Shown: positions 8,927 to 18,877, counted from the stretch's first letter. The stretch is DNA of 56,074 nt from Ectothiorhodospiraceae bacterium (GCA_020831845.1 JAFIFV010000066.1:1-56074); one strand, 5' to 3'. The notes: generated from the letters alone by a model not told the origin. Numbers and translations are program-made.

Positions 8927-9526
8927 ATGCCGAGTACGGCCGATATTGAACGGCACAGCCGGGCACTGTCGGATGCGCGCCGCCGTCACATTCTCGAGGC
9001 GGCGCGGGAGGTGTTCCAGCAACGCGGGCTGGAGGGCGCCTCCATGCGGCTGATCGCGCGTGCGGCCGGCTGCACCACAGGTGCCGTCTACGCCCGCTTC
9101 GAGGGCAAGGAAGCCCTCTACGCGGAAGTGCTGATGGGCTCGCTGGCGACGCTGCGCGAAGCCCTGGCCACGGCGCTGGAAGGCACAAGCGAGCGGCGCG
9201 GCGCCACCGCGCTGTACACCTTCTTCCACTATTACCTGCGCCATCCCGCAGAACTCGCGCTGGGGCTTTATCTCTACCAGGGGCTGGAGCCCGGAGGGCT
9301 GACTCCCCCGCTGGACCGGGAGCTGAACGCCGCACTGCTTGAGATCTACCAGACCACAGCCAAAGCCATTGCCGACGATGGCTATGACAATGCCCCTGAA
9401 CAGGCCACCTCGGGAATCGCCCATGCGGTGGGCCTGCTGGTGTTGCACCGGACCCGGCGACTTGCACTGATCGGCGGCGACGCTGAACGGCAGATGCAAT
9501 TCTACCTCGAGCAGGTTCTGCCTTGA
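8927..9526 (+). CDS. TetR/AcrR-family transcriptional regulator
   Basis: A 199-residue repressor-type protein. The N-terminal helix-turn-helix spans about residues 18-65, with the family core GASMRLIARAAGCTTGAVY followed by ARFEGKEAL. The all-helical C-terminal domain would bind ligand and dimerise. It is co-transcribed with the enoyl-CoA hydratase gene, which suggests an acyl-CoA or fatty-acid-like inducer by analogy with FadR/PsrA-type TetR proteins; this is inference. The likely binding sites are the two TAAC-N3-GTTA palindromes upstream of the operon. Confidence 0.9.
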   Translation: MPSTADIERHSRALSDARRRHILEAAREVFQQRGLEGASMRLIARAAGCTTGAVYARFEGKEALYAEVLMGSLATLREALATALEGTSERRGATALYTFFHYYLRHPAELALGLYLYQGLEPGGLTPPLDRELNAALLEIYQTTAKAIADDGYDNAPEQATSGIAHAVGLLVLHRTRRLALIGGDAERQMQFYLEQVLP

Positions 9527-9538
9527 GACGAGGCGACG

Positions 9539-9580
9539 TTTGACCTGCATCAAATTGCCGCTGCCCGTACCCACTACACT
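9539..9580 (+). promoter_or_regulatory. FNR/Anr box and class II promoter for the ABC exporter operon
   Basis: TTTGACCTGCATCAAA at 9539-9554 matches the FNR/Anr consensus TTGAT-N4-ATCAA with one mismatch. A TACACT hexamer at 9575-9580 would place the transcription start near 9588, so the box is centred at about -41.5, the classic activating position. The exporter ATPase gene begins at 9671. Induction under low oxygen is therefore predicted. Confidence 0.6.
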
Positions 9581-9670
9581 GGGGGGAAATCCGACTGTAA
9601 CGCGAGCGCGAGAATCAATCAGCGTTTCTCTGAGGGGCAACGACCAATCGGAACGGAGACGCAAGAGCTG

Positions 9671-10393
9671 ATGGCGGCAACGAACGCCCGCACCGTGATT
9701 TTCTCCACCCGGGGGCTGACCAAGGTCTACCGCATGGGGGAAACGGAGATCCATGCGCTTCGCGGCGTGGATATGGAACTGTACGCCGGCGAGCTGACCG
9801 TGATGCTGGGCGCCTCCGGCTCCGGCAAATCCACGCTGCTGAACATCCTCGGCGGCCTGGACAGCGCCACCGCCGGCCAGGTGCGCTACCGCGACCAGGA
9901 CCTGGTGCGCGCCAGCGAGCGCGTACTGACGGCTTATCGCCGTGATCACGTCGGCTTCGTGTTCCAGTTCTACAATCTGATCTCCAGCCTGACCGCCCGC
10001 GAGAACGTCGCCATCGTCACCGAGATCAGCCGCACCCCAATGAAGCCGGAGGACGCCCTGGCGCTGGTGGGCCTGGAGAACCGCCTGGACCATTTTCCCT
10101 CCCAGCTCTCCGGCGGCGAGCAGCAGCGGGTGGCAATCGCCCGGGCCATTGCCAAACGGCCGGCCGTGCTGCTCTGCGACGAGCCCACCGGCGCGCTGGA
10201 CTCGAAAACCGGTATCCAGGTGCTTGAGGCCCTGGCACATGTGAACCGGGAGATGCACACCACCACCGCCGTGATCACCCATAACGTGGTCATCGGCGAC
10301 ATGGCCAACCGCATCATCCGGCTCAGCGATGGCCGCGTGTCGGAGATTCGGGAAAACCCCGACCCCCGCCCACCTTCGGAACTGCACTGGTAG
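9671..10393 (+). CDS. ABC transporter ATP-binding protein (MacB/LolD type)
   Basis: A 240-residue stand-alone ATPase subunit. Walker A is GASGSGKST at residues 47-55; then come the Q-loop region FVFQFYNL, the signature [15 protein letters not shown], Walker [13 protein letters not shown] and the H-loop in VITHN. The GALDSKTG stretch after Walker B is typical of ATPases paired with FtsX-type permeases (LolD, MacB, DevA). Its stop is five bases before the permease start, and a HlyD-type adaptor follows, so it powers a three-part exporter. An FNR-like box lies upstream. Confidence 0.93.
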   Translation: MAATNARTVIFSTRGLTKVYRMGETEIHALRGVDMELYAGELTVMLGASGSGKSTLLNILGGLDSATAGQVRYRDQDLVRASERVLTAYRRDHVGFVFQFYNLISSLTARENVAIVTEISRTPMKPEDALALVGLENRLDHFPSQLSGGEQQRVAIARAIAKRPAVLLCDEPTGALDSKTGIQVLEALAHVNREMHTTTAVITHNVVIGDMANRIIRLSDGRVSEIRENPDPRPPSELHW

Positions 10394-10397
10394 CCGG

Positions 10398-12761
10398 ATG
10401 AGCACACTGCGCCGCAAGCTGTTGCGGGACCTGGCCAGCATGCGCGGCCAAGTGGCCGCCATTGCGGTGGTGATCGCCGCCGGGGTGATGACCCTGATCA
10501 TCTCCGTGACCACGCTGGATGCGCTGAGCCTCACCAAGGACCGCTTCTACCGCGACCACCAGTTCGCCCACGTCTTCGCCGACCTCAAGCGGGCCCCGGA
10601 AGGTCTGGCAGAGCGGCTGGCGCAGATCCCCGGGGTCAATCATCTGGAGACGCGGGTCAAGGCGCCCGTCAGGCTGGAAGTGGCCGGCTTCGCCGATCCG
10701 GTGCGGGGACAGTTGGTGTCCATCCCGGACGGCAGGCAACCGGACGTCAACCGGCTTTACATTCGCCAGGGCAGCCTGCCAGCGGCCGAGCGGTCCGACC
10801 AGGTCATGATCAGCGAACCCTTCGCCGAAGCCCACGGGCTGCAGCCGGGGGATCGGCTCACGGCGATCATCCGCGGCCGGCAGGAAACACTGACCATCAG
10901 CGGTATCGTGCTGTCGCCCGAATTCGTCTACCAGATCGGCCCCGCCGATCTGCTCCCCGATTACGCCCGCTACACCATCGTCTGGATGAACCGCCGGGCC
11001 CTGGCGCATGCCTACGGCATGGATGGTGCCTTCAACAACGTGGTGCTGACCCTCCAGGCGCGGGCAACCGAAGAGCCGGTGATCGATAGCCTGGACGCCC
11101 TGCTGGCGCCGTATGGCGGCATCGGTGCCCACGGCCGCGACGAACTCCCCTCGCACGACATCCTGTCCCAGGAGCTGGGCCAGTTGCGGGTCATGGCCAT
11201 CATCCTGCCCACTCTGTTCCTCGGTGTCTCGGCGTTCCTGCTGAACGTGCTGATGGGCCGCATCATCCGCACCCAGCGTCAGGAAGTGGCGGTGCTGAAG
11301 GCGTTCGGTTACGCCAACCGCGACATCGCCGTGCACTACGGGCTGCTGACCGGCCTTATCGTGCTGATCGGCAGCGCGCTCGGCACCGGGCTGGGGGCCT
11401 GGGCGGCGGATGGCCTGGCCGCGGTGTACACCGAGTACTTCCGCTTTCCGGAGATCCGCTTCCGGCTTCAGCCCCGGATCATCCTGCTGGCCGTGGCGGT
11501 TGCCGGCACCGCCGCCGCACTCGGCACCTGGCGTGCCGTGCACAGTGCCGTAAGCCTGCCACCGGCGGAAGCCATGCGGCCCCCGGCGCCGGAACGCTTC
11601 CACCAGGGCTGGCTGGAACGCTCGCGTCTGGGCGGCTGGCTGGATCAGCCCACCCGCATCATCCTGCGCAACCTGGCCCGGCATCGTCTCAAGGCCGGCC
11701 TGTCGGTGCTGGGTATCGGTTTGTCCGCCGCTCTCCTGCTGGTGGGCAGTTTCCAGTTCAGCGCGGTGGACCACATGATCGATGTCCAGTACCGCCTGGT
11801 GCAGCAATCCGATGTGCATCTGACCTTCACCGATCCCACGCCCGAACGTGCCATCGGGGAGCTGCGCCACAAACCCGGTGTACTGCATGTGGAAGGCTAC
11901 CGCAGCGTGCCTGTCCGGCTGCGCAACGGCCGCACAGAATACCGCACCGCCATCCTGGGTATGGAAAGCGAACCGCGGCTGCGCGTCCTGATCGACGCTG
12001 CCCACCAGCCCGTCCGGCTGCCGCCGGAGGGTCTGCTACTCACCGATTACCTGGCCGACCATCTTGGCGTGCGGCCGGGAGATGCATTGCAAGTGGACAT
12101 CCTGGAAGGCCACCGGCGCACCGTGGAAGTGCCGCTCGCCGCCGTGGTGTCCGAGCCCATCGGCGTCAGCGCCTACATGGACCGCCGGGCGCTGAACCGC
12201 CTGATGAGTGAGGGCCCCGCCATCTCCGGAACCTGGCTGCTCACCGATCGCAGCCAGGAACAGACGTTGTTCGAAAGCCTGTGGGAACTGCCGCGCGTGG
12301 CCGGCATCGGCCTGACCGGCCAGTCCGAATCCGCGATCCGGGACTATATCGAGGACACCGTGCTGATCATGATGGGCATTCTGCTGTTGCTGGCCGGCTG
12401 CATTGCCTTCGCGGTGGTCTACAACAACGCCCGTATCGCCTTCGCAGAGCGCGCCCGCGAACTGGCCACGCTGCGGGTGCTGGGGTTCACCCGCGCCGAG
12501 GTGGCCTGGATCCTGATCGGCGAGATCGCGCTGCTGACCCTGGTGGCAATCCCGCTGGGCTGGCTGATCGGGACAGGGTTCGCCTGGCTGCTGAACCAGG
12601 CACTCAGCATGGACATGCTGCGTATCCCCTTCATCATCACCCCCGGCACCTACGCCTTCGCCGCGGCCGGTGTACTGCTGGCCTCCGCCCTGTCGGTACT
12701 GCTGATTGCGCACCGGCTGCACAAGCTGGACATGGTCTCCGCCCTGAAAACCGTCGAGTAA
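10398..12761 (+). CDS. FtsX-type ABC transporter permease
   Basis: A 787-residue inner-membrane protein with two FtsX-like permease units. A TM helix near residues 17-40 is followed by a large periplasmic MacB-PCD-like domain (about 45-260), then three TM helices (about 265-380). A second unit repeats this pattern: TM near 445, a periplasmic segment, then three TM helices at the C-terminus. It belongs to the mechanotransmission/lipoprotein-release class rather than to typical importers. The start at 10398 follows the ATPase stop by four bases; an upstream in-frame start would overlap the ATPase gene heavily. Cargo unknown. Confidence 0.9.
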   Translation: MSTLRRKLLRDLASMRGQVAAIAVVIAAGVMTLIISVTTLDALSLTKDRFYRDHQFAHVFADLKRAPEGLAERLAQIPGVNHLETRVKAPVRLEVAGFADPVRGQLVSIPDGRQPDVNRLYIRQGSLPAAERSDQVMISEPFAEAHGLQPGDRLTAIIRGRQETLTISGIVLSPEFVYQIGPADLLPDYARYTIVWMNRRALAHAYGMDGAFNNVVLTLQARATEEPVIDSLDALLAPYGGIGAHGRDELPSHDILSQELGQLRVMAIILPTLFLGVSAFLLNVLMGRIIRTQRQEVAVLKAFGYANRDIAVHYGLLTGLIVLIGSALGTGLGAWAADGLAAVYTEYFRFPEIRFRLQPRIILLAVAVAGTAAALGTWRAVHSAVSLPPAEAMRPPAPERFHQGWLERSRLGGWLDQPTRIILRNLARHRLKAGLSVLGIGLSAALLLVGSFQFSAVDHMIDVQYRLVQQSDVHLTFTDPTPERAIGELRHKPGVLHVEGYRSVPVRLRNGRTEYRTAILGMESEPRLRVLIDAAHQPVRLPPEGLLLTDYLADHLGVRPGDALQVDILEGHRRTVEVPLAAVVSEPIGVSAYMDRRALNRLMSEGPAISGTWLLTDRSQEQTLFESLWELPRVAGIGLTGQSESAIRDYIEDTVLIMMGILLLLAGCIAFAVVYNNARIAFAERARELATLRVLGFTRAEVAWILIGEIALLTLVAIPLGWLIGTGFAWLLNQALSMDMLRIPFIITPGTYAFAAAGVLLASALSVLLIAHRLHKLDMVSALKTVE

Positions 12762-12766
12762 CTGCA

Positions 12767-13960
12767 ATGAGCACACGCAAGAAGATCCTCACCGCTTTGA
12801 TCGCCCTGGTCCTGGTGGGCCTGCTGGTGATGGCGCTGCTACCCTCGCCGATTCCGGTCAGCGTCAGCGCAGTGGAGCGCGGCTACTTCGCCGAGTACGT
12901 GGAAGAGGAGGGCCGCGCAAGGCTTCGCGACCCCCACACCGTGTCGGCGCCCATCGGCGGCTTCCTGCGGCGGGTGACACTGGAGCCTGGCGACGAGGTG
13001 GAAACGGGGCAGATGGTGTTCGAAATGGAGGCCCTGCCGTCACCGGCGCTCGATCCCCGCACGCGGGAACAGGCGCGGGAGGCCGCCTCCGCCGCCGGGG
13101 CCCGGCTGGAACTTGCCGAGGCGGAGCTGGAGATCAAGCAGACGCAGCGGAATATTGCCGAGGTCGAGTTCCAGCGCAATATCGAACTGCACGAACAGCA
13201 GTTCATCTCCACCGAGATGATGGAGCGCAGCCGCGCCCAGCGGGACGCCAGCCGGGCAGCCGAACGCGGCGCCCGCCACGCGGTGGAAGTGGCCCGCTTC
13301 GAACTGGAATCCGCCCGCGCCACGCTGGCTGTGACCGATGGGGAACGCGCACCCGAGGCACAACCCACGCTGGGCGTGCGGGCACCGATCACGGGAACCG
13401 TGCTGAACCGCTACCGCTGCTGCGAGGGCCCGATCGGAGCAGGCGAACGCGTGCTTGAAATCGGCGATCTGGGGACGCTGGAAGTCCAGATCGACCTGTT
13501 GTCCATGGACGCCGTGCGCGTGCGCCCGGGCATGTCGGTCATCCTGGAACGCTGGGGGGGAGGCGAGGCGCTGGAGGGCCAGGTGCGCCGTGTGGAGCCG
13601 CGGGGCTTCCAGCGAGTGTCGGCGCTGGGCGTGGAGGAGCAGCGCGTGCCGGTGCTGGTGGAGATCCTCTCGCCCCGGGAGGCCTGGCAGGCACTGGGGG
13701 ACGGCTACCGGGTTGAAGGCCGCTTCATCCTCTGGGAAGGTGACAACGTGATTCAGGTGCCCACCAGTGCCCTGTTCCGGGAAGACGATCACTGGAACGT
13801 GTTCGTGCTCAGCGACGGCCGCGCTACCCTGCGCCCGGTGGAGATCGGCCGCCGCAGCGGCCTGCGAACCCAGATCCGCAACGGCCTCGAGCCCGGCGAG
13901 CAGGTCATCACCCATCCGGGTGACCGCATCCAGGAGGGCACGCGGGTGCGGGCGGATTAG
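12767..13960 (+). CDS. HlyD/MacA-type periplasmic adaptor subunit
   Basis: A 397-residue membrane-anchored adaptor. An N-terminal TM helix (about 6-25, rich in Leu/Val/Ala) is followed by a lipoyl half (VSAPIGGFLRRV), a long alpha-helical hairpin (about 95-200, rich in Ala/Glu/Arg), the second lipoyl half (VRAPITGTVLNR) and beta-barrel domains. It would connect the FtsX-type permease to an outer-membrane channel; no TolC gene is in the window. The start is five bases after the permease stop, with no strong Shine-Dalgarno, so translational coupling is likely. Confidence 0.9.
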   Translation: MSTRKKILTALIALVLVGLLVMALLPSPIPVSVSAVERGYFAEYVEEEGRARLRDPHTVSAPIGGFLRRVTLEPGDEVETGQMVFEMEALPSPALDPRTREQAREAASAAGARLELAEAELEIKQTQRNIAEVEFQRNIELHEQQFISTEMMERSRAQRDASRAAERGARHAVEVARFELESARATLAVTDGERAPEAQPTLGVRAPITGTVLNRYRCCEGPIGAGERVLEIGDLGTLEVQIDLLSMDAVRVRPGMSVILERWGGGEALEGQVRRVEPRGFQRVSALGVEEQRVPVLVEILSPREAWQALGDGYRVEGRFILWEGDNVIQVPTSALFREDDHWNVFVLSDGRATLRPVEIGRRSGLRTQIRNGLEPGEQVITHPGDRIQEGTRVRAD

Positions 13961-13975
13961 CGGGACGGGCGCGCC

Positions 13976-15538
13976 CTACCGCGGACCACGCTGCCGCCGG
14001 GCGCGGTTGATGCAGGCCAGCAGCACAAGCAACAGAAATACCGCGCAGACCGCATTCAGGAACAGCCGCGGATGGCGCGTGTAGAAGCTGCCGCCACTGG
14101 TCGGGTCATACGGCACCCGCACCAGGGTTTCGCTGCGCTGGAACGCATCGGTGCTGTGGATGACGCGGCCGCTGGGCGCGAACACGGCGGAAGGGCCATT
14201 GTTGATGGAATGGATCATCGGCACGCGGTTTTCCACCGCGCGCAACGATGAGGTACGCAGATGCTGGAACGGCTGGTGCGTCTCGCCGAACCAGCCGTTC
14301 TGTGACAGCACGACAAGCACGGCCCCGGCCGGCTTCTCCCCGATGGAAGCGGCGATAAAGGCCGGATAGGTGCTTTCGTAGCAGATGCGCGGCACCAGCC
14401 GCATGCCGGCGGCATCGGCGCTGACCATGACCTCGCCCGGCGTCAGCTCGGTGGTGAAGTCACCGAAGAAACCGGACACCAGCTCCCGCAGCAGCGGCAC
14501 CTGGCTGAACACGGGTGTGTATTCACCGAAGGCCATGCGCTTGATCTTGCGGTAATGGGCCGTCAGTTCACCCTCACCGGAGAGCAGTGCGGCGGCGTTA
14601 TAGTACAGCCGGGCACCATCCACGTCCTCCAGCTCCAGGTCATGGAACAGCAGCTCGACGCCGAGCTCGGCCACCCGCTTCCGATAGGCGGCGGCAACGT
14701 GCGGCTCGTGGAAATAGCCCTTGTAGCGTGCCTCGGGCCAGATCACCAGTTCGGCGCCGGCCTCTGCCAGACGTTCCGTCATCTCCATCTCCCGCGGCGC
14801 TGCACGTGTATAGCCCGGCGGCGGGAGCGGAATCTCGATGCTGACGGCGTCATCCGGCTGCACCAGTCCTATGGGCCGGGCTTCCCACTCGGCGATGCGT
14901 TCATCCCACTGATGCAAGGCGTGAAGGCCATAGGCGAACCAGCCGGCCAGCGGGAGTACCGCCGCCGCGAGCCCCCAGCGCCGGGCGCCCGCCCAGTCCC
15001 GGCGCAGCAGGGAGTAGACCAGCACATTGCAGAGGGCGATCATGAGATCGATGCCGTAGGCTCCCGTGATGTCGGCCCCCTGCAAGGCGAGAGGGAAGCC
15101 CACCTGCCATTCCCCCAAGCGGGCGTTGAACAGCATGGGATAGAGCGCGAACACCACCACGACCACCGGCGGGAAAACGAGCAGCTCGCCCACCCCGGAC
15201 CACCGGCGCAACCACTGGTACAGCACCGCTATCACTGCAAACAACTGTGCCGCGTAAAACCAGAACAGCATGCCCGCGAGCCCGCTCCAGGGCTGCGCCC
15301 AGCCCTTGAACAGCGTCACGAACTCCACGGTCCAGTAGGTGGACAGCGTCCAGACCACCAGTCCCATCACCGCGCCGAGCAGATAGCTCGTCCGCAGTCG
15401 GCTGGACTCCAGCGCCGACAGCAGCGGCACGAAAGCGACCCACGCCAGCGGAAACAGGGCGGGGAAAAGGGTGGGCAATGCGAGCAGCAGCCCAGCCAGC
15501 ACCGCGAGCAGCAATTTGAGGGGCAGGGAGGGTCGCAC
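13976..15538 (-). CDS. Apolipoprotein N-acyltransferase-like protein (Lnt paralogue)
   Basis: A 520-residue protein with an N-terminal multi-helix membrane domain (about 1-215), a periplasmic carbon-nitrogen hydrolase domain (about 220-490) and a final TM helix. The Glu-Lys-Cys triad of the nitrilase fold is visible in VIWPEARYKG, HYRKIKRMAFGEY and VPRICYEST. Lnt attaches the third acyl chain to lipoproteins. The motifs deviate from standard Lnt, and there is no ybeX/corC or leuS neighbour, so this may be a second, specialised acyltransferase. It is convergent with the exporter operon, 15 bases apart. The resemblance to Lnt is clear; the substrate is not. Confidence 0.85.
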   Translation of the reverse strand: MRPSLPLKLLLAVLAGLLLALPTLFPALFPLAWVAFVPLLSALESSRLRTSYLLGAVMGLVVWTLSTYWTVEFVTLFKGWAQPWSGLAGMLFWFYAAQLFAVIAVLYQWLRRWSGVGELLVFPPVVVVVFALYPMLFNARLGEWQVGFPLALQGADITGAYGIDLMIALCNVLVYSLLRRDWAGARRWGLAAAVLPLAGWFAYGLHALHQWDERIAEWEARPIGLVQPDDAVSIEIPLPPPGYTRAAPREMEMTERLAEAGAELVIWPEARYKGYFHEPHVAAAYRKRVAELGVELLFHDLELEDVDGARLYYNAAALLSGEGELTAHYRKIKRMAFGEYTPVFSQVPLLRELVSGFFGDFTTELTPGEVMVSADAAGMRLVPRICYESTYPAFIAASIGEKPAGAVLVVLSQNGWFGETHQPFQHLRTSSLRAVENRVPMIHSINNGPSAVFAPSGRVIHSTDAFQRSETLVRVPYDPTSGGSFYTRHPRLFLNAVCAVFLLLVLLACINRARRQRGPR

Positions 15539-15731
15539 GGAATCGAAACCTGTTTATTCTTGTGACAACATGCGAAAAAGTATCAATACGTGGCGGTCTT
15601 GCCGCTGTCAACAAACGCCATGGCAGCCGAACGGCCAAGTGTTGCTATGCTCATGCTCGGGGAGCCACGCTGCGAAGCCCACCGAGGCACCCGCGGCAAA
15701 CACATAAAAGAAAAACGGCCGGCAGGGCCGC

Positions 15732-17507
15732 ATGACAATGACGCGAACTATTCAGGGCCTGCTCGACAGACTGGCAAGACCCCGCTTCTCGCTGGTGGGG
15801 CGCTATACGCTGCTGTCACTCAGCCTGATACTGGCCTCGCTGCTGTTCCTGGGCGTACTCTACGACCGCTTCGCGGAAACGCTGATGGACCGGCTCACCG
15901 GCGAACGCCTGCAGGCGCAGATGGCCGCCACCGGCAGCCGCCTGGGCGCCTTCTTTGACAACCGCTCCTACCAGCTGGAAACCCTGTCCACCCACCCCGC
16001 GCTGTCGGTCTATCTGCAGGAACCGCACAGCCTGGCTGCCGACAAGCTGGAGGGTCTGCTGCGTATCGAAGCCGATGTGCCGGACCTCTACGGCATCCTG
16101 TTCCTGGATGCAGCCGACAGACTTACCCACGTGGTGGCAGGCCAGGCCGCCTCCGGGCCGCCCTATTGGGACCGCAGGAACTGGCGTGTCGATCACCTCC
16201 CGCGGGTGAGCAACGGCAGCATGGAGCTGATCGGCCCGGCACTGCCGGAAAGCAGCCGTCCGGGCTGGCTGCTGATGCGCCAGCCGATCCGCGGCGCGGC
16301 ACCGGACGGAACAGAGACCGTGGCCTTGCACGTGCGGCTGGCTTCCATCACCGAGTTGCTGGGCGCGGAGGCAGTGCCAGGCGTGGTCCGGCCGCTGCTG
16401 CGCGTCCCCGGCGGCGCGCTGCTGGACGCCACCGGCCGGCCGGTCAATGAACCAGCGGAGCTGATACGTGGGCCGGAGGTATTGCCCGGCTGGGTGGTGG
16501 AATACGCGGTGCAGCCGGAGCCGCTGCTGGGACCGCTGCAACAGACGCGCATCGGCATCTACGCGCTGGCGCTGGCCACGGGCATCGGCATCATGATCGT
16601 GTTCGGCCGCCTCGCCTACACGCTGCGTCGCCGCGTGAATCATCTGGTGGAAGGTGCTGATGCGCTGGCGGCCGGCGATCTTCAGTACCGCCTCGGCTCC
16701 GCCGATCGCAAGGGCGACGAGATCGATACCGTCGCCCAGGCCTTCAACGCCATGGCCGCGCGGCTGCGGGGCATGATCGACCGCACCGTGCAGGTGGAAA
16801 AAATGGCTGTGCTGGGTGAGTTTGCGACCGGCGTCGCGCACGAGGTGCGCAATCCGCTGGCCACCATGAAGGTCACCGTGCAGGCGCTTGAGCGCCGTGA
16901 AGCCGATGCTGAACGCCGCGAACTGCTGCAGAGTGTCGCGTCCGAGATCGACCGGCTCAATCGCGTGGTGGGTGACCTGCTGGCCTATGGCCGCCCGCAT
17001 CCGGCCGAGCCCGGCACGGTACCGATGCGCAGCCTGTTCCGGCGGGCGCTGGCCCTGACCTCGTCCCAGGCAGCGGAGCAATCCGTGTCGGTCAGCACCC
17101 AGGGCGATTCCCGGCTGGCCGTCCATGCCGACCCCGACCAGGTACTGCAGGCGCTGGTGAATCTCGTGGCCAACGGCATTCAGGCCTGTGAGCCCGGCGG
17201 CAACGTGCGATTGCGGGCGCAACGGGAGGGCCACACCATTCGGATCGAGATCAGCGATGACGGCCGGGGCATACCGTCTGGCCTGATTGCCAGAGTGACC
17301 GACCCATTCTTCACCACACGCCCACGCGGCACCGGACTTGGACTGAGTATCAGCCGGCAGTTGATCGGCCTGAACCAGGGCCGCCTGTCCCTGCAGAGCG
17401 TGGAAGGCCAGGGCACCACCGTCACCCTGCGCCTGCCAACGGCACAGGACCTGTCGGCCAGCATTCCCGAACCTTCCAATACCGTGGACGAGACATCGAG
17501 GTTGTGA
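15732..17507 (+). CDS. Membrane sensor histidine kinase (NtrB/ZraS type)
   Basis: A 591-residue sensor. TM1 lies at about residues 22-42 and TM2 at about 277-298, enclosing a roughly 230-residue periplasmic domain that looks like a double-Cache ligand sensor. A HAMP domain follows, then HisKA with the phosphoacceptor in GVAHEVRNPL and HATPase with DDGRGIP and GTGLGLSISRQL. The stop overlaps the GTG start of the NtrC-type regulator (GTGA), so the pair is translationally coupled. With a solute uptake operon downstream, the ligand is probably a small molecule related to the transporter substrate. Confidence 0.92.
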   Translation: MTMTRTIQGLLDRLARPRFSLVGRYTLLSLSLILASLLFLGVLYDRFAETLMDRLTGERLQAQMAATGSRLGAFFDNRSYQLETLSTHPALSVYLQEPHSLAADKLEGLLRIEADVPDLYGILFLDAADRLTHVVAGQAASGPPYWDRRNWRVDHLPRVSNGSMELIGPALPESSRPGWLLMRQPIRGAAPDGTETVALHVRLASITELLGAEAVPGVVRPLLRVPGGALLDATGRPVNEPAELIRGPEVLPGWVVEYAVQPEPLLGPLQQTRIGIYALALATGIGIMIVFGRLAYTLRRRVNHLVEGADALAAGDLQYRLGSADRKGDEIDTVAQAFNAMAARLRGMIDRTVQVEKMAVLGEFATGVAHEVRNPLATMKVTVQALERREADAERRELLQSVASEIDRLNRVVGDLLAYGRPHPAEPGTVPMRSLFRRALALTSSQAAEQSVSVSTQGDSRLAVHADPDQVLQALVNLVANGIQACEPGGNVRLRAQREGHTIRIEISDDGRGIPSGLIARVTDPFFTTRPRGTGLGLSISRQLIGLNQGRLSLQSVEGQGTTVTLRLPTAQDLSASIPEPSNTVDETSRL

Positions 17508-18856
17508 GCACCGTGCCTGCTAGCGATACCCGCGTACTGATCATTGACGACGAAGCGAGCTTCGTGCGCTCGCTGGTCTTTGCGCTGCGCGAGGAGGGCA
17601 TCCAGGCAAGAGGTGTCCACACCGGCGAGGACGGCCTGCGCCAGGCACGCGAGGAGCCGCCGGACCTGGTGCTGCTGGATCTGCGCCTGCCGGGCATGGA
17701 TGGCATGCAGGTGCTGGAGGCGCTGTCCGGTGAACTGCCGGAGATTCCCGTGGTGATGATCTCCGCCCACGGCGACACCCGCGCCGCCGTTCAGGCCGTG
17801 AAGGGCGGCGCGGCCGACTACCTGACCAAGCCCTTTGCGCTGGACGAACTGTTTCATCTGATTTCATCCACCCGCGACCGGCAGCGGATGCGGAGCGAGC
17901 TGAGCTATCTGCGGGACCGCTCCGCCCCCAGTGCCGGGCTGATCGGCTCCGGCCCCGCCATGCGCGCCCTGTGGTCTACGCTGCATCGGGTGGCTGCCAG
18001 CAGCACCGGCCGCATTCTGCTTCAGGGTGAATCCGGCACCGGGAAAGCGTTGGTGGCACGTGCCATTCATGCCGAGAGTGCGCGCCGCGACGGCCCGTTT
18101 CTGGAAATCAACTGCGCCGCGCTGCCCGAGCAACTGATCGAGACCGAGCTGTTCGGCGCCGAGAAAGGGGCCTACACCGGTGCGCATCGGCGACGAAACG
18201 GTCTCGTGGCGCTGGCGGACGGAGGCACGCTGTTCCTGGACGAAATCGGCGAACTCCCCATCACGCTGCAGGCCAAATTGCTGCACTTCCTGGAAAACGG
18301 GGATTACCGGCCGGTTGGCGCCGGCGCCAACCGCATGGCGGACGTGCGCGTGGTGGCGGCCACCAACCGCTCGCTGGAAACCGAGGTGCGCGAAGGGCGG
18401 TTCCGCGAAGACCTGTACTACCGTTTGAACGTCATCGAGATCACGCTGCCGCCGCTGCGCGAGCGCGGCGAGGATATCCTGGAACTGGCGAACCGCTTTG
18501 CCGAAAGCCAGGCCGTGGAGGAGAACTGCCGGCCGATCCGGTTCAGTACCGGGACGCAGGAGCGATTGCTGCATTACGGCTGGCCGGGCAACGTCCGGGA
18601 ACTCAAGAACCTGGTGGAGAGGCTGACCATCCTGTACCCGGGGCATGTGGTGGAGCCCTCGCTGCTACCCCAGGAGTTCCACGGCAGCAGCTCACCCGGG
18701 GAGCAGCAGCTGGAGGGCAGGCTGGCCGAGACCGAGCGCGAGCTGTTGATGGACGCGCTGCAACGTACCGACGGCCACAAGGGCCAGGCGGCCGAGCTGC
18801 TCGGCATTTCCCGACATGCCCTGAAACGACGACTGGCCCGCCTGGGCCTGCGTTGA
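17504..18856 (+). CDS. Sigma-54-dependent response regulator (NtrC family)
   Basis: A 450-residue activator with three domains. A receiver (1-120) has IIDDE, the phosphoacceptor Asp59 in LLDLRLPGMDG and Lys in LTKPF. A central AAA+ domain (about 140-370) has Walker A GESGTGKA, the sigma-54 contact loop as GAYTGA (usually GAFTGA) and Walker B FLDEIGELP. A Fis-type helix-turn-helix closes the protein (GHKGQAAELLGISRHALKRR). The start is GTG, overlapping the kinase stop. A sigma-54 promoter lies 113 bases past its stop, upstream of the transporter operon, which is its likely target. Confidence 0.94.
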   Translation: MSTVPASDTRVLIIDDEASFVRSLVFALREEGIQARGVHTGEDGLRQAREEPPDLVLLDLRLPGMDGMQVLEALSGELPEIPVVMISAHGDTRAAVQAVKGGAADYLTKPFALDELFHLISSTRDRQRMRSELSYLRDRSAPSAGLIGSGPAMRALWSTLHRVAASSTGRILLQGESGTGKALVARAIHAESARRDGPFLEINCAALPEQLIETELFGAEKGAYTGAHRRRNGLVALADGGTLFLDEIGELPITLQAKLLHFLENGDYRPVGAGANRMADVRVVAATNRSLETEVREGRFREDLYYRLNVIEITLPPLRERGEDILELANRFAESQAVEENCRPIRFSTGTQERLLHYGWPGNVRELKNLVERLTILYPGHVVEPSLLPQEFHGSSSPGEQQLEGRLAETERELLMDALQRTDGHKGQAAELLGISRHALKRRLARLGLR

Positions 18857-18877
18857 GCGGTATCCGCTCAACGCAGG
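18847..18877 (+). terminator. Perfect 14-bp palindrome overlapping the regulator stop codon
   Basis: Two 14-base arms (18847-18860 and 18864-18877) pair exactly around a three-base TAT loop. There is no T-run, so as a terminator it would be weak. Its centre lies about 133 bases upstream of the predicted sigma-54 transcription start, the usual distance for an NtrC-type enhancer. Both roles are possible. Confidence 0.5.

Noticed and set aside
10323..12005. 560-residue minus-strand open frame opposite the permease
   Set aside because: The composition is His/Gln/Gly-rich shadow sequence; the sense strand encodes a complete FtsX-type permease with a coupled operon arrangement.
15633..15645. Possible sigma-54 site upstream of the sensor kinase
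   Set aside because: GG and GC are 11 bases apart, not 12, and the flanking bases do not match TGGCAC/TTGC.
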